A stretch of 64,000 nt of DNA, from the NCBI RefSeq assembly GCF_017676385.1, contig NZ_JAFFZN010000012.1:141946-205945 (forward strand). Reading direction: 5' to 3'. The position numbers and the translations under genes are program-made. Source of the stretch: Streptomyces spirodelae (GTDB lineage Bacteria; Actinomycetota; Actinomycetes; Streptomycetales; Streptomycetaceae). The notes beneath the pieces were generated by a model. The model had not been told where the DNA came from and did no database searches. It saw only the letters and a list, made by a program, of their open reading frames with translations. Below, in pieces: positions 9,880 to 18,478 of the stretch (positions are counted from its first letter, which is position 1; each line of letters begins with the position of its first letter).

Positions 9880-11538
9880 GTGTCCTCCCGAGAAATCCTC
9901 TCTGCCTCCACCGACGCGCAGACCGCCGCCTCCGTACTCGTATCGAACGAGCGGTCGGCGCACGTTTCGCGCGAACGGTCGGAGTCCGTTTCGCACGAGC
10001 GGCCGGTGCCCGGCCGGGTGGCCGTGCTGGCGGATTCCGACACCCGGTGGAAGTGGGGTGTGCTGACCGCGCGCAGGCTGGCCCCCGAGGCCGCCATCGA
10101 CGGCCTGCTGCTGCGGGGCCGCGCCACGCCCACGCCGCGCCAGCTCGCGGAGGTCGGTGTCACCGTGGACACCCTGCGTGAGGTCACCACCGCCGAGTTC
10201 CTCGGTACGGCCACCGCACCCGGCGCCTACGACATGATCGTCCTGGCCTGCGTCGGCGGCGCCGTCCAGGCCATGCTGCACGGACTGGGCCGGGCCGTGA
10301 CGGGAGCCGCCGAGGAAGCTGCGGCGGAGGGCGCCGGGGGAGCCGTCGGGGGGCGGCTTGCGCGGCGCCCCGTGATCGTCACCGGGTACGTGGGTGTCGT
10401 CTACGAGAAGCTCACCGACGGGCTGCTGTTGCGGCACGGCGCCGATCTCGTGCTCGCCAACTCGCCCTACGACGCGGACCGGTTCCGCGCCGTGTACGAG
10501 GGGGTGGGCACGGACGCCAGGAGCGTGGTGGAGTGCGCGCTGCCGTTCCTTGAGGGGACCGGCGGGGCGGATGACGCGGCAGGGTCGGAAGGTGCGTCGG
10601 GGCCGGAAGGTGCGTCGGGGCCGGAAAGCGCGGCGGGGGATGCGGCGAAGGCTGCTGCGCCTGCTGCGGATGTTGTGCCTGCTGCGGATGCTGTTGTGGG
10701 GGGCGCTGCGGACGGCGTGGCCGGTGACGGTCGGTTCACCGTCGTCTTCGCCGTACAGCCGTCCGTCCCGGCCGGCCGCGCCGACCGTGCGTACCTGCTG
10801 CGCCGGGCAGTCGGCCACGCGCTGCGGCACCCCGAGCGCGACGTACTGATCAAACTGCGCAGCAAGCCCGGCGAACACACCACGCACATCGAGGAACTCC
10901 CGTACCAGAAGCTCGTCCGAAAGCTGCCGGGCACCGGTGGCGGGGAGAGTGGCGGACTGCCGCCCAACTGCCGCCTCGTCTACGGCAACATGGGCGAGAT
11001 CCTCGACCGGGCGCAGCACACCGGCGGACTGCTGGTGACCGTCAGCTCCACCGCGGCGCTCGAGTCACTGCACCGGTCGCTGCCCACCGCGATCCTCACC
11101 GACCTCGGCGTCCGCGAGGCCCTGGGCAACCACTACTTCACCGGCTCCGGCTGCCTCGCCTCCTGGGACGAGCTCGATGACGGCCTGCTGCCGCAAGCGG
11201 ATGAGAAGTGGGCGCTGCGGCAGGGAGTACGCGGCGGTGACGGTTTCGCGGCCGCGCGTGACCGGGTCGCCGCGCTCGCAGCGCGCGCCGGGCTGCCGCC
11301 GCTCGCGCCGTACTACACCGTCCGGACAGCGCCCGGCTATCTGCCCGGCATCCTGCGCCGCTACGGACTCGCACCGGACGGCACCCCGGTCGGCGGCCCC
11401 GCCGGTGACGCGGCGGCGGGGCAGGGAGCGGCCGGGCGCGGGGTGGTGCGGCGCGTCGTCCGCGAAGCGGCGCGGGGCGCCTACCGGCACGGGGTCCAGC
11501 GGGTTGCCCCGCTGATCCGGAAGGCGGGCGAACTGTGA
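9880..11538 (+). CDS. Putative GT-B glycosyltransferase of nonulosonate locus
   Basis: About 552 residues if started at GTG 9880. TAGCGT lies at 9867-9872, seven bases before it, suggesting a leaderless start; a TTG at 9841 is the alternative. Core motifs are GRVAVLADSDTRWKWGVL near the N-terminus, a central nucleotide-sugar-type region (FTVVFAVQPSVPAGRADR, VLIKLRSKPGEHTTHIE) and LVTVSSTAALESLHRSLPT, where the SSTA element parallels sialyltransferases. I believe such proteins are filed as a DUF of putative glycosyltransferases. An Ala/Gly/Glu-rich insert with a 15-bp DNA repeat (GCGTCGGGGCCGGAA) sits near 10590-10720. The stop overlaps a GTGATG, linking it to the cytidylyltransferase gene. 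Confidence 0.65.
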   Translation: MSSREILSASTDAQTAASVLVSNERSAHVSRERSESVSHERPVPGRVAVLADSDTRWKWGVLTARRLAPEAAIDGLLLRGRATPTPRQLAEVGVTVDTLREVTTAEFLGTATAPGAYDMIVLACVGGAVQAMLHGLGRAVTGAAEEAAAEGAGGAVGGRLARRPVIVTGYVGVVYEKLTDGLLLRHGADLVLANSPYDADRFRAVYEGVGTDARSVVECALPFLEGTGGADDAAGSEGASGPEGASGPESAAGDAAKAAAPAADVVPAADAVVGGAADGVAGDGRFTVVFAVQPSVPAGRADRAYLLRRAVGHALRHPERDVLIKLRSKPGEHTTHIEELPYQKLVRKLPGTGGGESGGLPPNCRLVYGNMGEILDRAQHTGGLLVTVSSTAALESLHRSLPTAILTDLGVREALGNHYFTGSGCLASWDELDDGLLPQADEKWALRQGVRGGDGFAAARDRVAALAARAGLPPLAPYYTVRTAPGYLPGILRRYGLAPDGTPVGGPAGDAAAGQGAAGRGVVRRVVREAARGAYRHGVQRVAPLIRKAGEL

Positions 11539-11735
11539 TGCCGCGCGTCGTCCGGCCGGCGTCGGACCCCTCCGAGGCGGTCTCGGCCGCTGCGGTGTCC
11601 TCGGCTGCTGCGGTGTCCTCGTCCGGTTCCGGGTCGTCCTCGTCCGGTTCGTCTCTCTCCGTTTCCGCGTCGGCTCCGGGTCTCTCCGCGTCGATGTCCG
11701 ATCTGTCCGAGTTCCAGCCTCACTCAGGAGCCAGC

Positions 11736-12983
11736 ATGTCCCCAGCCCCCGCCGTGCTCGCGGTGATACCCGCCCGGGGCGGGTCGAAGGGCGTGGCCGC
11801 GAAGAACCTCGCCCCGGTCGCGGGCGTTCCGCTGGTCGCCCGCGCCGCCCGCGAGTGCCTGGCAGCGCGGAACGTGACCGACGTCGTCGTCTCCACCGAT
11901 GACACCGCCATCGCCGAGGCAGCCCGCTCGGCAGGCGCCGAGGTGGTCGAACGGCCCGCCGACATCGCCGGTGACCTGGCCACGAGCGAGGCAGCGGTGC
12001 TGCACGCCATGGACGTGTACGAGAAGCGGCACCGCAGACCGCTGCAGACGGTGCTGCTCGTGCAGTGCACCAGTCCCTTCCTCGTACGGGAGGACGTGGA
12101 GCGAGTGGCGGCGGCCGTCATCGACGACGGCGCGGACAGCGCGCTGACGGTGGCGCCCTTCCACGGCTTCGTATGGCGGGACGGTGCCGCGGCCGGCGAG
12201 GGGGCTGTCGAGGGGGCGGCTGGGGGAGGCGCGGGCGCCGGCGCGGCGCACAGCGCGTACGGCGTCAATCACGACCGTGCCGTGCGCCCCCGGCGCCAGG
12301 ACCGGCCCGAGGACCTGTTGGAGACCGGCGCCGCGTACGCCATGGACGCCATGGGGTTCCGCGAGTCCGGCCACCGGTTCTTCGGACGGACGGCCGTCGT
12401 CCGTACCGACCCGGCGCGCGTCCTGGAGATCGACGACCCGCACGACCTCGACCGCGCCCGCGCGCTCGCACCCCTGCTCGACGCCCACCGCGACGGGCCG
12501 GGCGCGCTGCCGACGCGGGACGACGTGGACGCGGTCGTACTGGACTTCGACGGCACCCAGACCGACGACCGGGTCTACATCGACGCCGAGGGACGGGAGA
12601 CCGTCGCCGTGCACCGCGGTGACGGACTCGGTATCGCGGCGCTCCGGCGCTCGGGTCTGGAAGTGCTGATCCTCTCGACCGAGACCAACCCGGTTGTGGC
12701 GGCTCGCGCCGCCAAGCTGAAGCTGCCCGTGCTGCACGGCATCGACCGCAAGGACCTCGCGCTCAAACAGTGGTGCGAGGAGAAGGGCATCGCGCCCGAG
12801 CGCGTGCTGTACGCCGGCAACGACGCGAACGACCTGCCGTGCTTCGCGCTCGCGGGCTGGCCCGTCGCCGTCGCCGACGCCCACGACGTGGTGCGCGCCG
12901 CCGCCCGGGCCGTCACCACGCGGGGCGGGGGAGCGGGGGCCGTCCGCGAGATCGCGGGGTGGTTGGTGGGGGCGGAGTTGTGA
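11736..12983 (+). CDS. Bifunctional acylneuraminate cytidylyltransferase / HAD phosphatase
   Basis: A 415-residue fusion. The N-terminal NeuA-type domain carries IPARGGSKGVAAKNLAPVAG and RPRRQDRPEDLLETGAAYA and should activate a nonulosonic acid as the CMP-sugar. The C-terminal KdsC-like HAD domain (DAVVLDFDGTQTDDRVYID, then GNDANDLPCF) should remove phosphate from the 9-phosphate sugar, so the enzyme probably finishes and activates the sugar made by the NeuB-like synthase next door. ATG 11736 follows AGGAG at a good distance. A frame open from 11535 would add 67 Ser/Ala-rich residues and overlap the upstream stop; I consider it spacer. A Gly/Ala/Glu-rich insert lies in the first domain near residues 150-170. 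Confidence 0.88.
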   Translation: MSPAPAVLAVIPARGGSKGVAAKNLAPVAGVPLVARAARECLAARNVTDVVVSTDDTAIAEAARSAGAEVVERPADIAGDLATSEAAVLHAMDVYEKRHRRPLQTVLLVQCTSPFLVREDVERVAAAVIDDGADSALTVAPFHGFVWRDGAAAGEGAVEGAAGGGAGAGAAHSAYGVNHDRAVRPRRQDRPEDLLETGAAYAMDAMGFRESGHRFFGRTAVVRTDPARVLEIDDPHDLDRARALAPLLDAHRDGPGALPTRDDVDAVVLDFDGTQTDDRVYIDAEGRETVAVHRGDGLGIAALRRSGLEVLILSTETNPVVAARAAKLKLPVLHGIDRKDLALKQWCEEKGIAPERVLYAGNDANDLPCFALAGWPVAVADAHDVVRAAARAVTTRGGGAGAVREIAGWLVGAEL

Positions 12984-13180
12984 GGGGGCGTGGGGGCGTA
13001 CGCGTACCGCAGCTCGTTGGTTGGGCCCACCCATAAAGGGAGCCCGCCGGAGCCCGACGCCCACACCCGCCACCTCCTGACCTGCGAAAACCCTACCCCG
13101 CCCCACCCACCACACCCCCCGAAAACCACCCACCGACCTTCTGCACCCACCCAAGAACGAAACCCCCGGAAATGGTGAAC

Positions 13181-14134
13181 ATGTCCAGCAACGCCCGCAC
13201 CCGCACCCGCACCCTCGGCACCAAGACCGTCGGCCCGGACCACCCCGTCTACGTCACCGGCGAGATCGGCATCAACCACAACGGCGACCTCGACAACGCG
13301 TTCGCCCTCATCGACGCCGCCGCCGAGGCCGGCTGCGACGCGGTCAAGTTCCAGAAGCGGACCCCCGAGATCTGCACCCCACGCGACCAGTGGGACCTCG
13401 AGCGGGACACCCCATGGGGCCGCATGACGTACATCGACTACCGGCACCGCGTCGAGTTCGGCGAGGACGACTACCGCGCCATCAGCGAGCACTGCGCCAA
13501 GCGCGGCATCGACTGGTTCGCCTCCCCGTGGGACGAGGAGGCCGTGGCCTTCCTGGAGAAGTTCGACGTGCCCGCGCACAAGGTGGCCTCCGCCTCGCTC
13601 ACCGACGACGACCTGCTGCGGGCCCTGCGCGCCACCGGCCGCACGATCATCCTCTCCACCGGCATGTCCACCCCGAAGCAGATACGGCACGCGGTGGAGG
13701 TGCTGGGCAGCGAGAACATCGTGCTCTGCCACGCGACGTCCACCTACCCGGCCAAGGCCGAGGAGCTGAACCTGCGGGTCATCCACACTCTCCAGGACGA
13801 GTTCCCGAACGTGCCGATCGGCTACAGCGGTCACGAGACGGGCCTGCAGACCACCCTGGCCGCCGTCGCGCTCGGTGCCGTCTTCGTCGAACGCCACATC
13901 ACCCTCGACCGCGCCATGTGGGGCTCCGACCAGGCCGCCTCCGTCGAGCCCCAGGGCCTCCAGCGCCTGGTGCGGGACATCCGCACGATCGAGGAGTCCC
14001 TCGGCGACGGCGTGAAGAAGGTCTACGACAGCGAACTGGCACCCATGCGCAAGCTGCGCCGCGTCAAGGGCGTCGTGGCCGAGGACGCCGAAGCCACCAG
14101 CGAGACCGAGACCCGCGAGCCGGTCACGGTCTGA
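13181..14134 (+). CDS. N-acetylneuraminate synthase family (NeuB-like; possibly Kdn synthase)
   Basis: A 317-residue TIM-barrel synthase predicted to condense phosphoenolpyruvate with a six-carbon sugar to a nine-carbon 2-keto acid. Motifs are VYVTGEIGINHNGDLDNA, CDAVKFQKRTPEICTP, DWFASPWDEEAV, IILSTGMSTPKQI, GYSGHETG and FVERHITLDRAMWGSDQAAS. The usual C-terminal SAF/antifreeze-like domain is missing, as in the shorter branch. ATG 13181 is preferred; ATG 13172 in the same frame adds three residues. Similarity of layout to the S. coelicolor teichulosonic-acid locus suggests Kdn or its 9-phosphate as product, which is inference from memory of that system. Confidence 0.88.
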   Translation: MSSNARTRTRTLGTKTVGPDHPVYVTGEIGINHNGDLDNAFALIDAAAEAGCDAVKFQKRTPEICTPRDQWDLERDTPWGRMTYIDYRHRVEFGEDDYRAISEHCAKRGIDWFASPWDEEAVAFLEKFDVPAHKVASASLTDDDLLRALRATGRTIILSTGMSTPKQIRHAVEVLGSENIVLCHATSTYPAKAEELNLRVIHTLQDEFPNVPIGYSGHETGLQTTLAAVALGAVFVERHITLDRAMWGSDQAASVEPQGLQRLVRDIRTIEESLGDGVKKVYDSELAPMRKLRRVKGVVAEDAEATSETETREPVTV

Positions 14135-14277
14135 CGGCACCAACCCCGGGCCGCCCCGGGGCCACAGCCCACCCGGGGCCACCCCCCCCCGGACCCCCGG
14201 CCCCCGGACCCATCACAGGGCCCATCTCACCCCACCGGATTCACCCACCCCCACAGCGGAACGGAGCGTATGCGCAC

Positions 14278-15462
14278 ATGTCCCGTAGCCGCTCCGTCCA
14301 AGGAGCCGAGCCGGCCGAGCTCCAGTCAGCGGCACCGTCCGCGTCCGAACCCGGGGGTGGAGCCGATCCCGGGGAGGGAAAGCGGGACGGGGCTCTCGCC
14401 ATCGTCGAGAGCCCCGTCCAGCTCCTCAACGTCCTCGAATGGGCCCACAACCACCCCGCCCCCGACACCGCGAAGCCCCTCACCCTCGTCGTGCTGCCCC
14501 CGCGCGACCCGATGACCCGCGGCCAGTTGCGCCGCATGGCAGAGCTGGCCCGGGACGAGGGCATCACCGTCAGCTGGCGGGAGGCGCGCGACGGCATGGG
14601 AGGCGCCGTCACCAGCCTGCTGTCCCTCGCCCGCAGGCTGCGCAAGGCCCGCACCCTGGTCATCGGTGACCCTTTCTCGCGCTACGTGCAACTCCTCCTC
14701 GCCCTCACGCCCGCCCGCGCCGAGCGGCAGATCACCGTGGTGGACGACGGTACGGCCACCATGGAGTTCGTCTCCCAACTGGCCAGTGGCGAACGCTTCG
14801 TACGCTGGCACCGACGCGGCGTACGCGGAGGGGCGCGCGGTCTCCTCTTCGCGCCCGTCTCCCGCCGCGCCCGCCGCCGCCTCACTCCGCGCCCGGATGG
14901 CAAGCGCCCCGTCGAGGTCTTCAGCTCGATGCCCGTGGAGCCGCCCGCGAACGTGACCGTGACGGCCAACGAGTTCGCCTGGACCCGCGCCCGCTTCGGA
15001 CCACCCCGCCTCACCAAGGGCGCCGACCTGGTGGGCACCTCCCTTGTGGAGACGGGCGTGGTCGACACCGAGCGCTATCTGGAAGCTGTCGCCTCGCTGG
15101 CCCACGAGTACGGCGCCACCCGCTACTTCGCGCACCGCCGCGAGAGCAGCGAGAAGCTCCAGCAGGTCAGCGCCGCAACCGGACTGGAGATCGTCCGCCC
15201 GGACCTGCCACTGGAGCTGGTCGCCCGCCGCGGCCCCGTCGGCCGTACGATCCTGAGCTTCCCCTCCACCGTCGTCCACACCCTCCCCCTGGCGCTCGCC
15301 GGGACAGCGGTCACCGTCGCGGTCTGCGATGTGGACCCGGACTGGCTCACCCGTACCGCCTCGCCCCGAGCCCAGGGCTTCCTCGCCGGGGTCACCGGCA
15401 CTGCCCGGGGCGTCCGCCGCCTCCCCTCCGCCCTCCCCACCCCACCGGGCCAGAGCGCCTGA
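14278..15462 (+). CDS. Putative sialyltransferase-like protein of nonulosonate locus
   Basis: A 394-residue protein. After a disordered N-terminus it shows LAIVESPVQLLNVLEWAHN, close to the opening of GT52 and polysialyltransferase-type enzymes, and then VIGDPFSRYVQLLLAL, ITVVDDGTATMEF and, near the C-terminus, RTILSFPSTVVHTLPLAL, where a Ser/Thr-rich loop follows a beta strand as in CMP-sugar GT-B folds. No FKPHP motif is evident, though an HRRESSEKL stretch occupies a comparable place. Start ATG 14278 with GGAG 11 bases upstream. It is the last gene of the synthesis strand, about 140 bp after neuB. Confidence 0.6.
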   Translation: MSRSRSVQGAEPAELQSAAPSASEPGGGADPGEGKRDGALAIVESPVQLLNVLEWAHNHPAPDTAKPLTLVVLPPRDPMTRGQLRRMAELARDEGITVSWREARDGMGGAVTSLLSLARRLRKARTLVIGDPFSRYVQLLLALTPARAERQITVVDDGTATMEFVSQLASGERFVRWHRRGVRGGARGLLFAPVSRRARRRLTPRPDGKRPVEVFSSMPVEPPANVTVTANEFAWTRARFGPPRLTKGADLVGTSLVETGVVDTERYLEAVASLAHEYGATRYFAHRRESSEKLQQVSAATGLEIVRPDLPLELVARRGPVGRTILSFPSTVVHTLPLALAGTAVTVAVCDVDPDWLTRTASPRAQGFLAGVTGTARGVRRLPSALPTPPGQSA

Positions 15463-15495
15463 GGCTTCCGAGCCGGCCGGCCCTCAGCCCGGCTC

Positions 15496-16176
15496 TCAGC
15501 CCGCCTCTGACCCCGCCCCCGGCTCCGGCCCCGCCCCAGCCCCCGTCGCATACGCCAACGGCGGCGCTATCGCCTGCGCGTCCGCGCCCTCTCCCACCCA
15601 CAGTCCGATGAACAGCGCGGCCGTCGCCTCCAGCAGCCCGGCTCGTTCGAGTCCGCCCCCGGCCACGGCGTCACAGCCCACGTCCCGCACCAGTTCGCCG
15701 ACGAGCGCGCAAGCCCCCGAATCGTCGCCGCAGACCGGCACCGCCAACGGCCGTCCGTCGAAGACCGGCGGGTCCATCCGCCATACGTCCTCGTGGCACA
15801 AATTGAACGCCTTGACGACCCGTGCGCCCGGCGCAGCCGCTGCCAGCCGTTGTGCTGCCGAGGGGCCGCCGTCAGTCAGCAGCCGGAAGCCAGGTCCTAC
15901 CGGGTTGGAGCAGTCGACCAGCACCTTCCCGTCCAGGGCCGCGCCCAGCTCAGCGGCCACCTCCTGGCCCACGCCGTACGGCAGCGCGGCCAGCGCCACC
16001 TCGCCGAACCCGGCTGCCGCACGCAGGCTCCCGTGGCGAGCGCCGCCGATACGTGCCGCGAGCCGCCGCGCCTTTCCCTCGTCCCGTCCTCCGATCAGCA
16101 CCTCGTGCCCGGCCCGCACCCAGTGCGTGGCGAGTGCGTCCGCCATGTTGCCTGTTCCCAGTACGCCGATGCGCAT
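15496..16176 (-). CDS. NADPH-dependent F420 reductase-like NAD(P)-binding protein
   Basis: A 226-residue Rossmann-fold oxidoreductase of the coenzyme F420:NADP reductase-like group. RIGVLGTGNMADALA is the dinucleotide-binding loop and VLIGGRDEGKARRLA follows the second strand; VVKAFNLCHEDVW is the family middle motif. Activity could be F420- or ordinary NADP-linked and is not resolved. The start ATG 16176 lies seven bases after GGAGG; a TTG at 16179 is in frame. It is divergent from an HxlR regulator with only 84 bp between starts, a typical regulator-target pair. The C-terminal tail is Pro/Gly-rich. Confidence 0.82.
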   Translation of the reverse strand: MRIGVLGTGNMADALATHWVRAGHEVLIGGRDEGKARRLAARIGGARHGSLRAAAGFGEVALAALPYGVGQEVAAELGAALDGKVLVDCSNPVGPGFRLLTDGGPSAAQRLAAAAPGARVVKAFNLCHEDVWRMDPPVFDGRPLAVPVCGDDSGACALVGELVRDVGCDAVAGGGLERAGLLEATAALFIGLWVGEGADAQAIAPPLAYATGAGAGPEPGAGSEAG

Positions 16177-16190
16177 CAAAAGCCCTCCTT

Positions 16191-16217
16191 GTCAGCTGGG
16201 TCAGCTGGGTCAGCTGC
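16191..16217. promoter_or_regulatory. Three tandem 9-bp repeats GTCAGCTGG in divergent promoter
   Basis: GTCAGCTGG begins at 16191, 16200 and 16209 (last copy ends in C). Each contains the palindrome CAGCTG. The array sits between the reductase start (16176, minus) and the HxlR start (16261, plus), so it may be the HxlR binding region, or a slipped-strand repeat within the reductase leader. Confidence 0.5.
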
Positions 16218-16260
16218 TTCGGTAAGGACACTAGGAAGCCGCTCAGGCACCATTTGGTAC

Positions 16261-16617
16261 GTGACGACCGACGCCTTCCTCGCCGACTGCCGGGCCCGCC
16301 TCGCCTTCGACCTGCTCTCCAACACCTGGAACGCCGTGGTCCTGTGGGCGCTGCGCGAGGGCCCGTACCGCCATGGCGAGCTGCGCGAACGCATCGGCGG
16401 CATCAGCTCGAAGGTGCTCACCGAGACGCTTCGGCGCCTGGAGTTCAACGGTCTGGTGGAACGCCACGCCCACGCGGAGACCCCGCCCCGCGTCACATAC
16501 GAGCTCACCTCCCTCGGCCTCACCCTGCTCGGCCCCATCGGCACCATCGGCGCCTGGGCCTTCGCACACGGTGACGAAGTCATGGCGGCCCAGGACCGGG
16601 CGACCGGGCTCGAGTGA
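16261..16617 (+). CDS. HxlR-family winged-helix regulator
   Basis: A 118-residue HxlR-type transcription factor. The winged helix is clear: FDLLSNTWNAVVLWALREG, RHGELRERIGGISSKVLTET as recognition region and RRLEFNGLVERHAHAETPPR leading into the wing. It starts at GTG 16261 and CACCAT lies at 16248-16253, so a leaderless message is possible. It faces the reductase gene across the triplicate GTCAGCTGG element and probably controls it and itself. The Cys in ADCRARL near the N-terminus is where redox- or aldehyde-sensing HxlR members have their sensor Cys, but sensing here is untested. Confidence 0.85.
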   Translation: MTTDAFLADCRARLAFDLLSNTWNAVVLWALREGPYRHGELRERIGGISSKVLTETLRRLEFNGLVERHAHAETPPRVTYELTSLGLTLLGPIGTIGAWAFAHGDEVMAAQDRATGLE

Positions 16618-16773
16618 CCCCGTGGCTGTCCACGGGGCGTGGGCAAAGCGCGTAGGTATACCCATCCGCATCTGGACATAACCGCCGCCCAGCCTAGATT
16701 TTCTTCCCCTGGGAGGTTGAACTTTGGTGGATCTCTAGTGAGTTGCGGTGTCAAGGGGCCTACTCTTCGGACC

Positions 16774-18081
16774 ATGAACGAACTCCTGTCCCCTGCAGCA
16801 CCGGAGGTAGACGCACGCGGGGCCGCCGGCGTACTTCCCGAGCTGCCCGGCCGGCTGACCGAATCCCTCCGCCGTGAGCTCATCGCTTTCCGTCGCGACC
16901 TCCATATGCACCCAGAGCTGGGCAACCAGGAGTTCCGCACGACCACGGCCATCAAGACAAGACTCGAACGTGCGGGTCTGCGTCCCCGAGTGCTGGCCAT
17001 GGGCACAGGACTCATCTGCGACATCCACCCCGAGGCGGGGGCAGGGGAGGGGGCGGGCGAGCAGGGTGCCGCCCCCGAGGCCCCGGGCCCCGGCGAGGGC
17101 GCGGCGCCGCCGGCCATGCTGGCTCTCCGGGCCGACATCGACGCGCTGCCCATTCCGGACACCAAGGAGGTGCCCTACCGCTCCACGGTCCCGGACCGGG
17201 CCCATGCCTGCGGGCACGATGTGCACACCACCGTCGTGCTCGGTGCCGGGCTGGTGCTGGCCGAGCTGGCTCGCGCGGGCGTGCTGCCCCGCCCGGTGCG
17301 GCTGCTGTTCCAGCCGGCCGAGGAGGTGCTGCCGGGCGGCGCTGCCGACGCGGTGGACTGCGGGGTGCTGGACGGGGTCGGCTCGATCCTTGCCGTGCAC
17401 TGTGATCCACGGGTTGACGTGGGCCGGATCGGGCTGCGCGCGGGGCCGATCACCTCGGCCTGCGACCGGCTGGAGGTGGTGCTCAGCGGCGCCGGCGGGC
17501 ACACCGCGCGCCCGCATCTGACCACCGATCTGGTCACGGCGGCCGCCAAGCTGGTCACCGAGGCGCCGGCGCTGCTGGCCCGCCGGGCGGACGCGCGCTC
17601 GGGGCTGTCGCTGACCTGGGGCCGGATCGAGTCCGGGCACGCGCCGAATGTGATCCCGCAGCGCGCGGAGCTGTCCGGCACACTGCGCTGCCTGGATCTG
17701 CCGACCTGGCGGGAGGCCCCCGACCTGGTGCACGCGGCCATCGACGAGCTGGCGACGCTGCACCGGGCCAAGTGCGAGCTGACGTACGTACGAGGCGTTC
17801 CCCCGGTGGTCAACGAGCCGTCGGCGACGGCGCTGCTGCGGGAGGCGATGGCGGCGCGCTCGGGCGCGGCGTCGGTGGAGACGACGGAGCAGAGCCTGGG
17901 CGGCGAGGACTTCTCCTGGTATCTGGAGCATGTGCCCGGCGCGATGGCCCGGCTGGGGGTGCGGCCCGTCGGCGACCGCCGCAGCCGCGATCTGCACCAG
18001 GGGGACTTCGACGCGGACGAGACCGCGATCACCACCGGCGTCGAACTGTTCACCGCCGCCGCACTGCTGCACCGTTCGTGA
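16774..18081 (+). CDS. M20-family amidohydrolase
   Basis: A 435-residue zinc amidohydrolase of the carboxypeptidase/aminoacylase type. Metal-binding motifs run in the expected order: FRRDLHMHPELGNQEF near residue 40, ACGHDVHTT, FQPAEEVLPGGA, and LGGEDFSWYLEHVPG near the C-terminus; a lid domain (GAGGHTARPH) lies between. An Ala/Glu/Gly-rich insert near residues 88-112 is not typical. ATG 16774 comes seven bases after TACTCT (16761-16766), so the transcript is probably leaderless. It precedes the nucleoside transporter operon, but its substrate (N-acyl amino acid or similar) is not deducible. Confidence 0.88.
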   Translation: MNELLSPAAPEVDARGAAGVLPELPGRLTESLRRELIAFRRDLHMHPELGNQEFRTTTAIKTRLERAGLRPRVLAMGTGLICDIHPEAGAGEGAGEQGAAPEAPGPGEGAAPPAMLALRADIDALPIPDTKEVPYRSTVPDRAHACGHDVHTTVVLGAGLVLAELARAGVLPRPVRLLFQPAEEVLPGGAADAVDCGVLDGVGSILAVHCDPRVDVGRIGLRAGPITSACDRLEVVLSGAGGHTARPHLTTDLVTAAAKLVTEAPALLARRADARSGLSLTWGRIESGHAPNVIPQRAELSGTLRCLDLPTWREAPDLVHAAIDELATLHRAKCELTYVRGVPPVVNEPSATALLREAMAARSGAASVETTEQSLGGEDFSWYLEHVPGAMARLGVRPVGDRRSRDLHQGDFDADETAITTGVELFTAAALLHRS

Positions 18082-18354
18082 CGCCCGCGAACTGAGACCG
18101 GCGACGGCCGTGCCCGAAGACGTCCGCTGCACGTACGGCGCCGTCCGCGGCGTCTGCCGACGGCCGCGTCCGGAACGGCGCCGAACGAGCACCACCGCCC
18201 CCTCCCACCGGGAAGCCCGCCAGGGAACCACACCAGGAAACCCGCAGGGAAACCCCACCGGGAAACCCTCAGGGGAGAAATCCCGAACCAGGGGAAATCC
18301 AAAACGGGCAAAAAGGGGCAGCAGTGTGGAATTCGGCGCCGTTCGCGACGATCC

Positions 18355-18390
18355 GATAACAGCGGTTCCCGTCTTCTTCTGCTGGTTATC
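18355..18390. promoter_or_regulatory. Inverted repeat GATAACAGC-N17-GCTGGTTATC
   Basis: GATAACAGC (18355-18363) is nearly complementary to GCTGGTTATC (18381-18390), with one bulged base. It covers the -35 area of the predicted transporter promoter and abuts the CTACGCGCGTTA element, so it could be an additional regulator site or a hairpin. Confidence 0.4.
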
Positions 18391-18405
18391 TACGCGCGTT
18401 AATCT
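18377..18405 (+). promoter_or_regulatory. Predicted promoter of nucleoside ABC operon with regulon operator
   Basis: TTCTGC (18377-18382, weak -35), a 17-bp spacer and TAATCT (18400-18405, -10) precede the TTG start at 18479 by about 70 bp. The spacer contains CTACGCGCGTTA at 18390-18401, ten of twelve bases of the palindrome CTACGCGCGTAG found in the add and deoC promoters. Confidence 0.55.
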
Positions 18406-18478
18406 GTGGCCGTCTCAAGGGCCGGAACCCTACTGCGGTGCCGGAACCGGTGCTCCACGACTCGTAAGGGGACTCCTG

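Larger units (their letters stand above)
18082..18478. other. 397-bp control region of the nucleoside operon
   Basis: No gene is supported. The region holds GGGAAACCC-like repeats (18209-18300), an inverted repeat GATAACAGC/GCTGGTTATC (18355-18390), the TACGCGCGT operator half (18390-18401) and a TAATCT -10 box (18400-18405). Confidence 0.6.
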
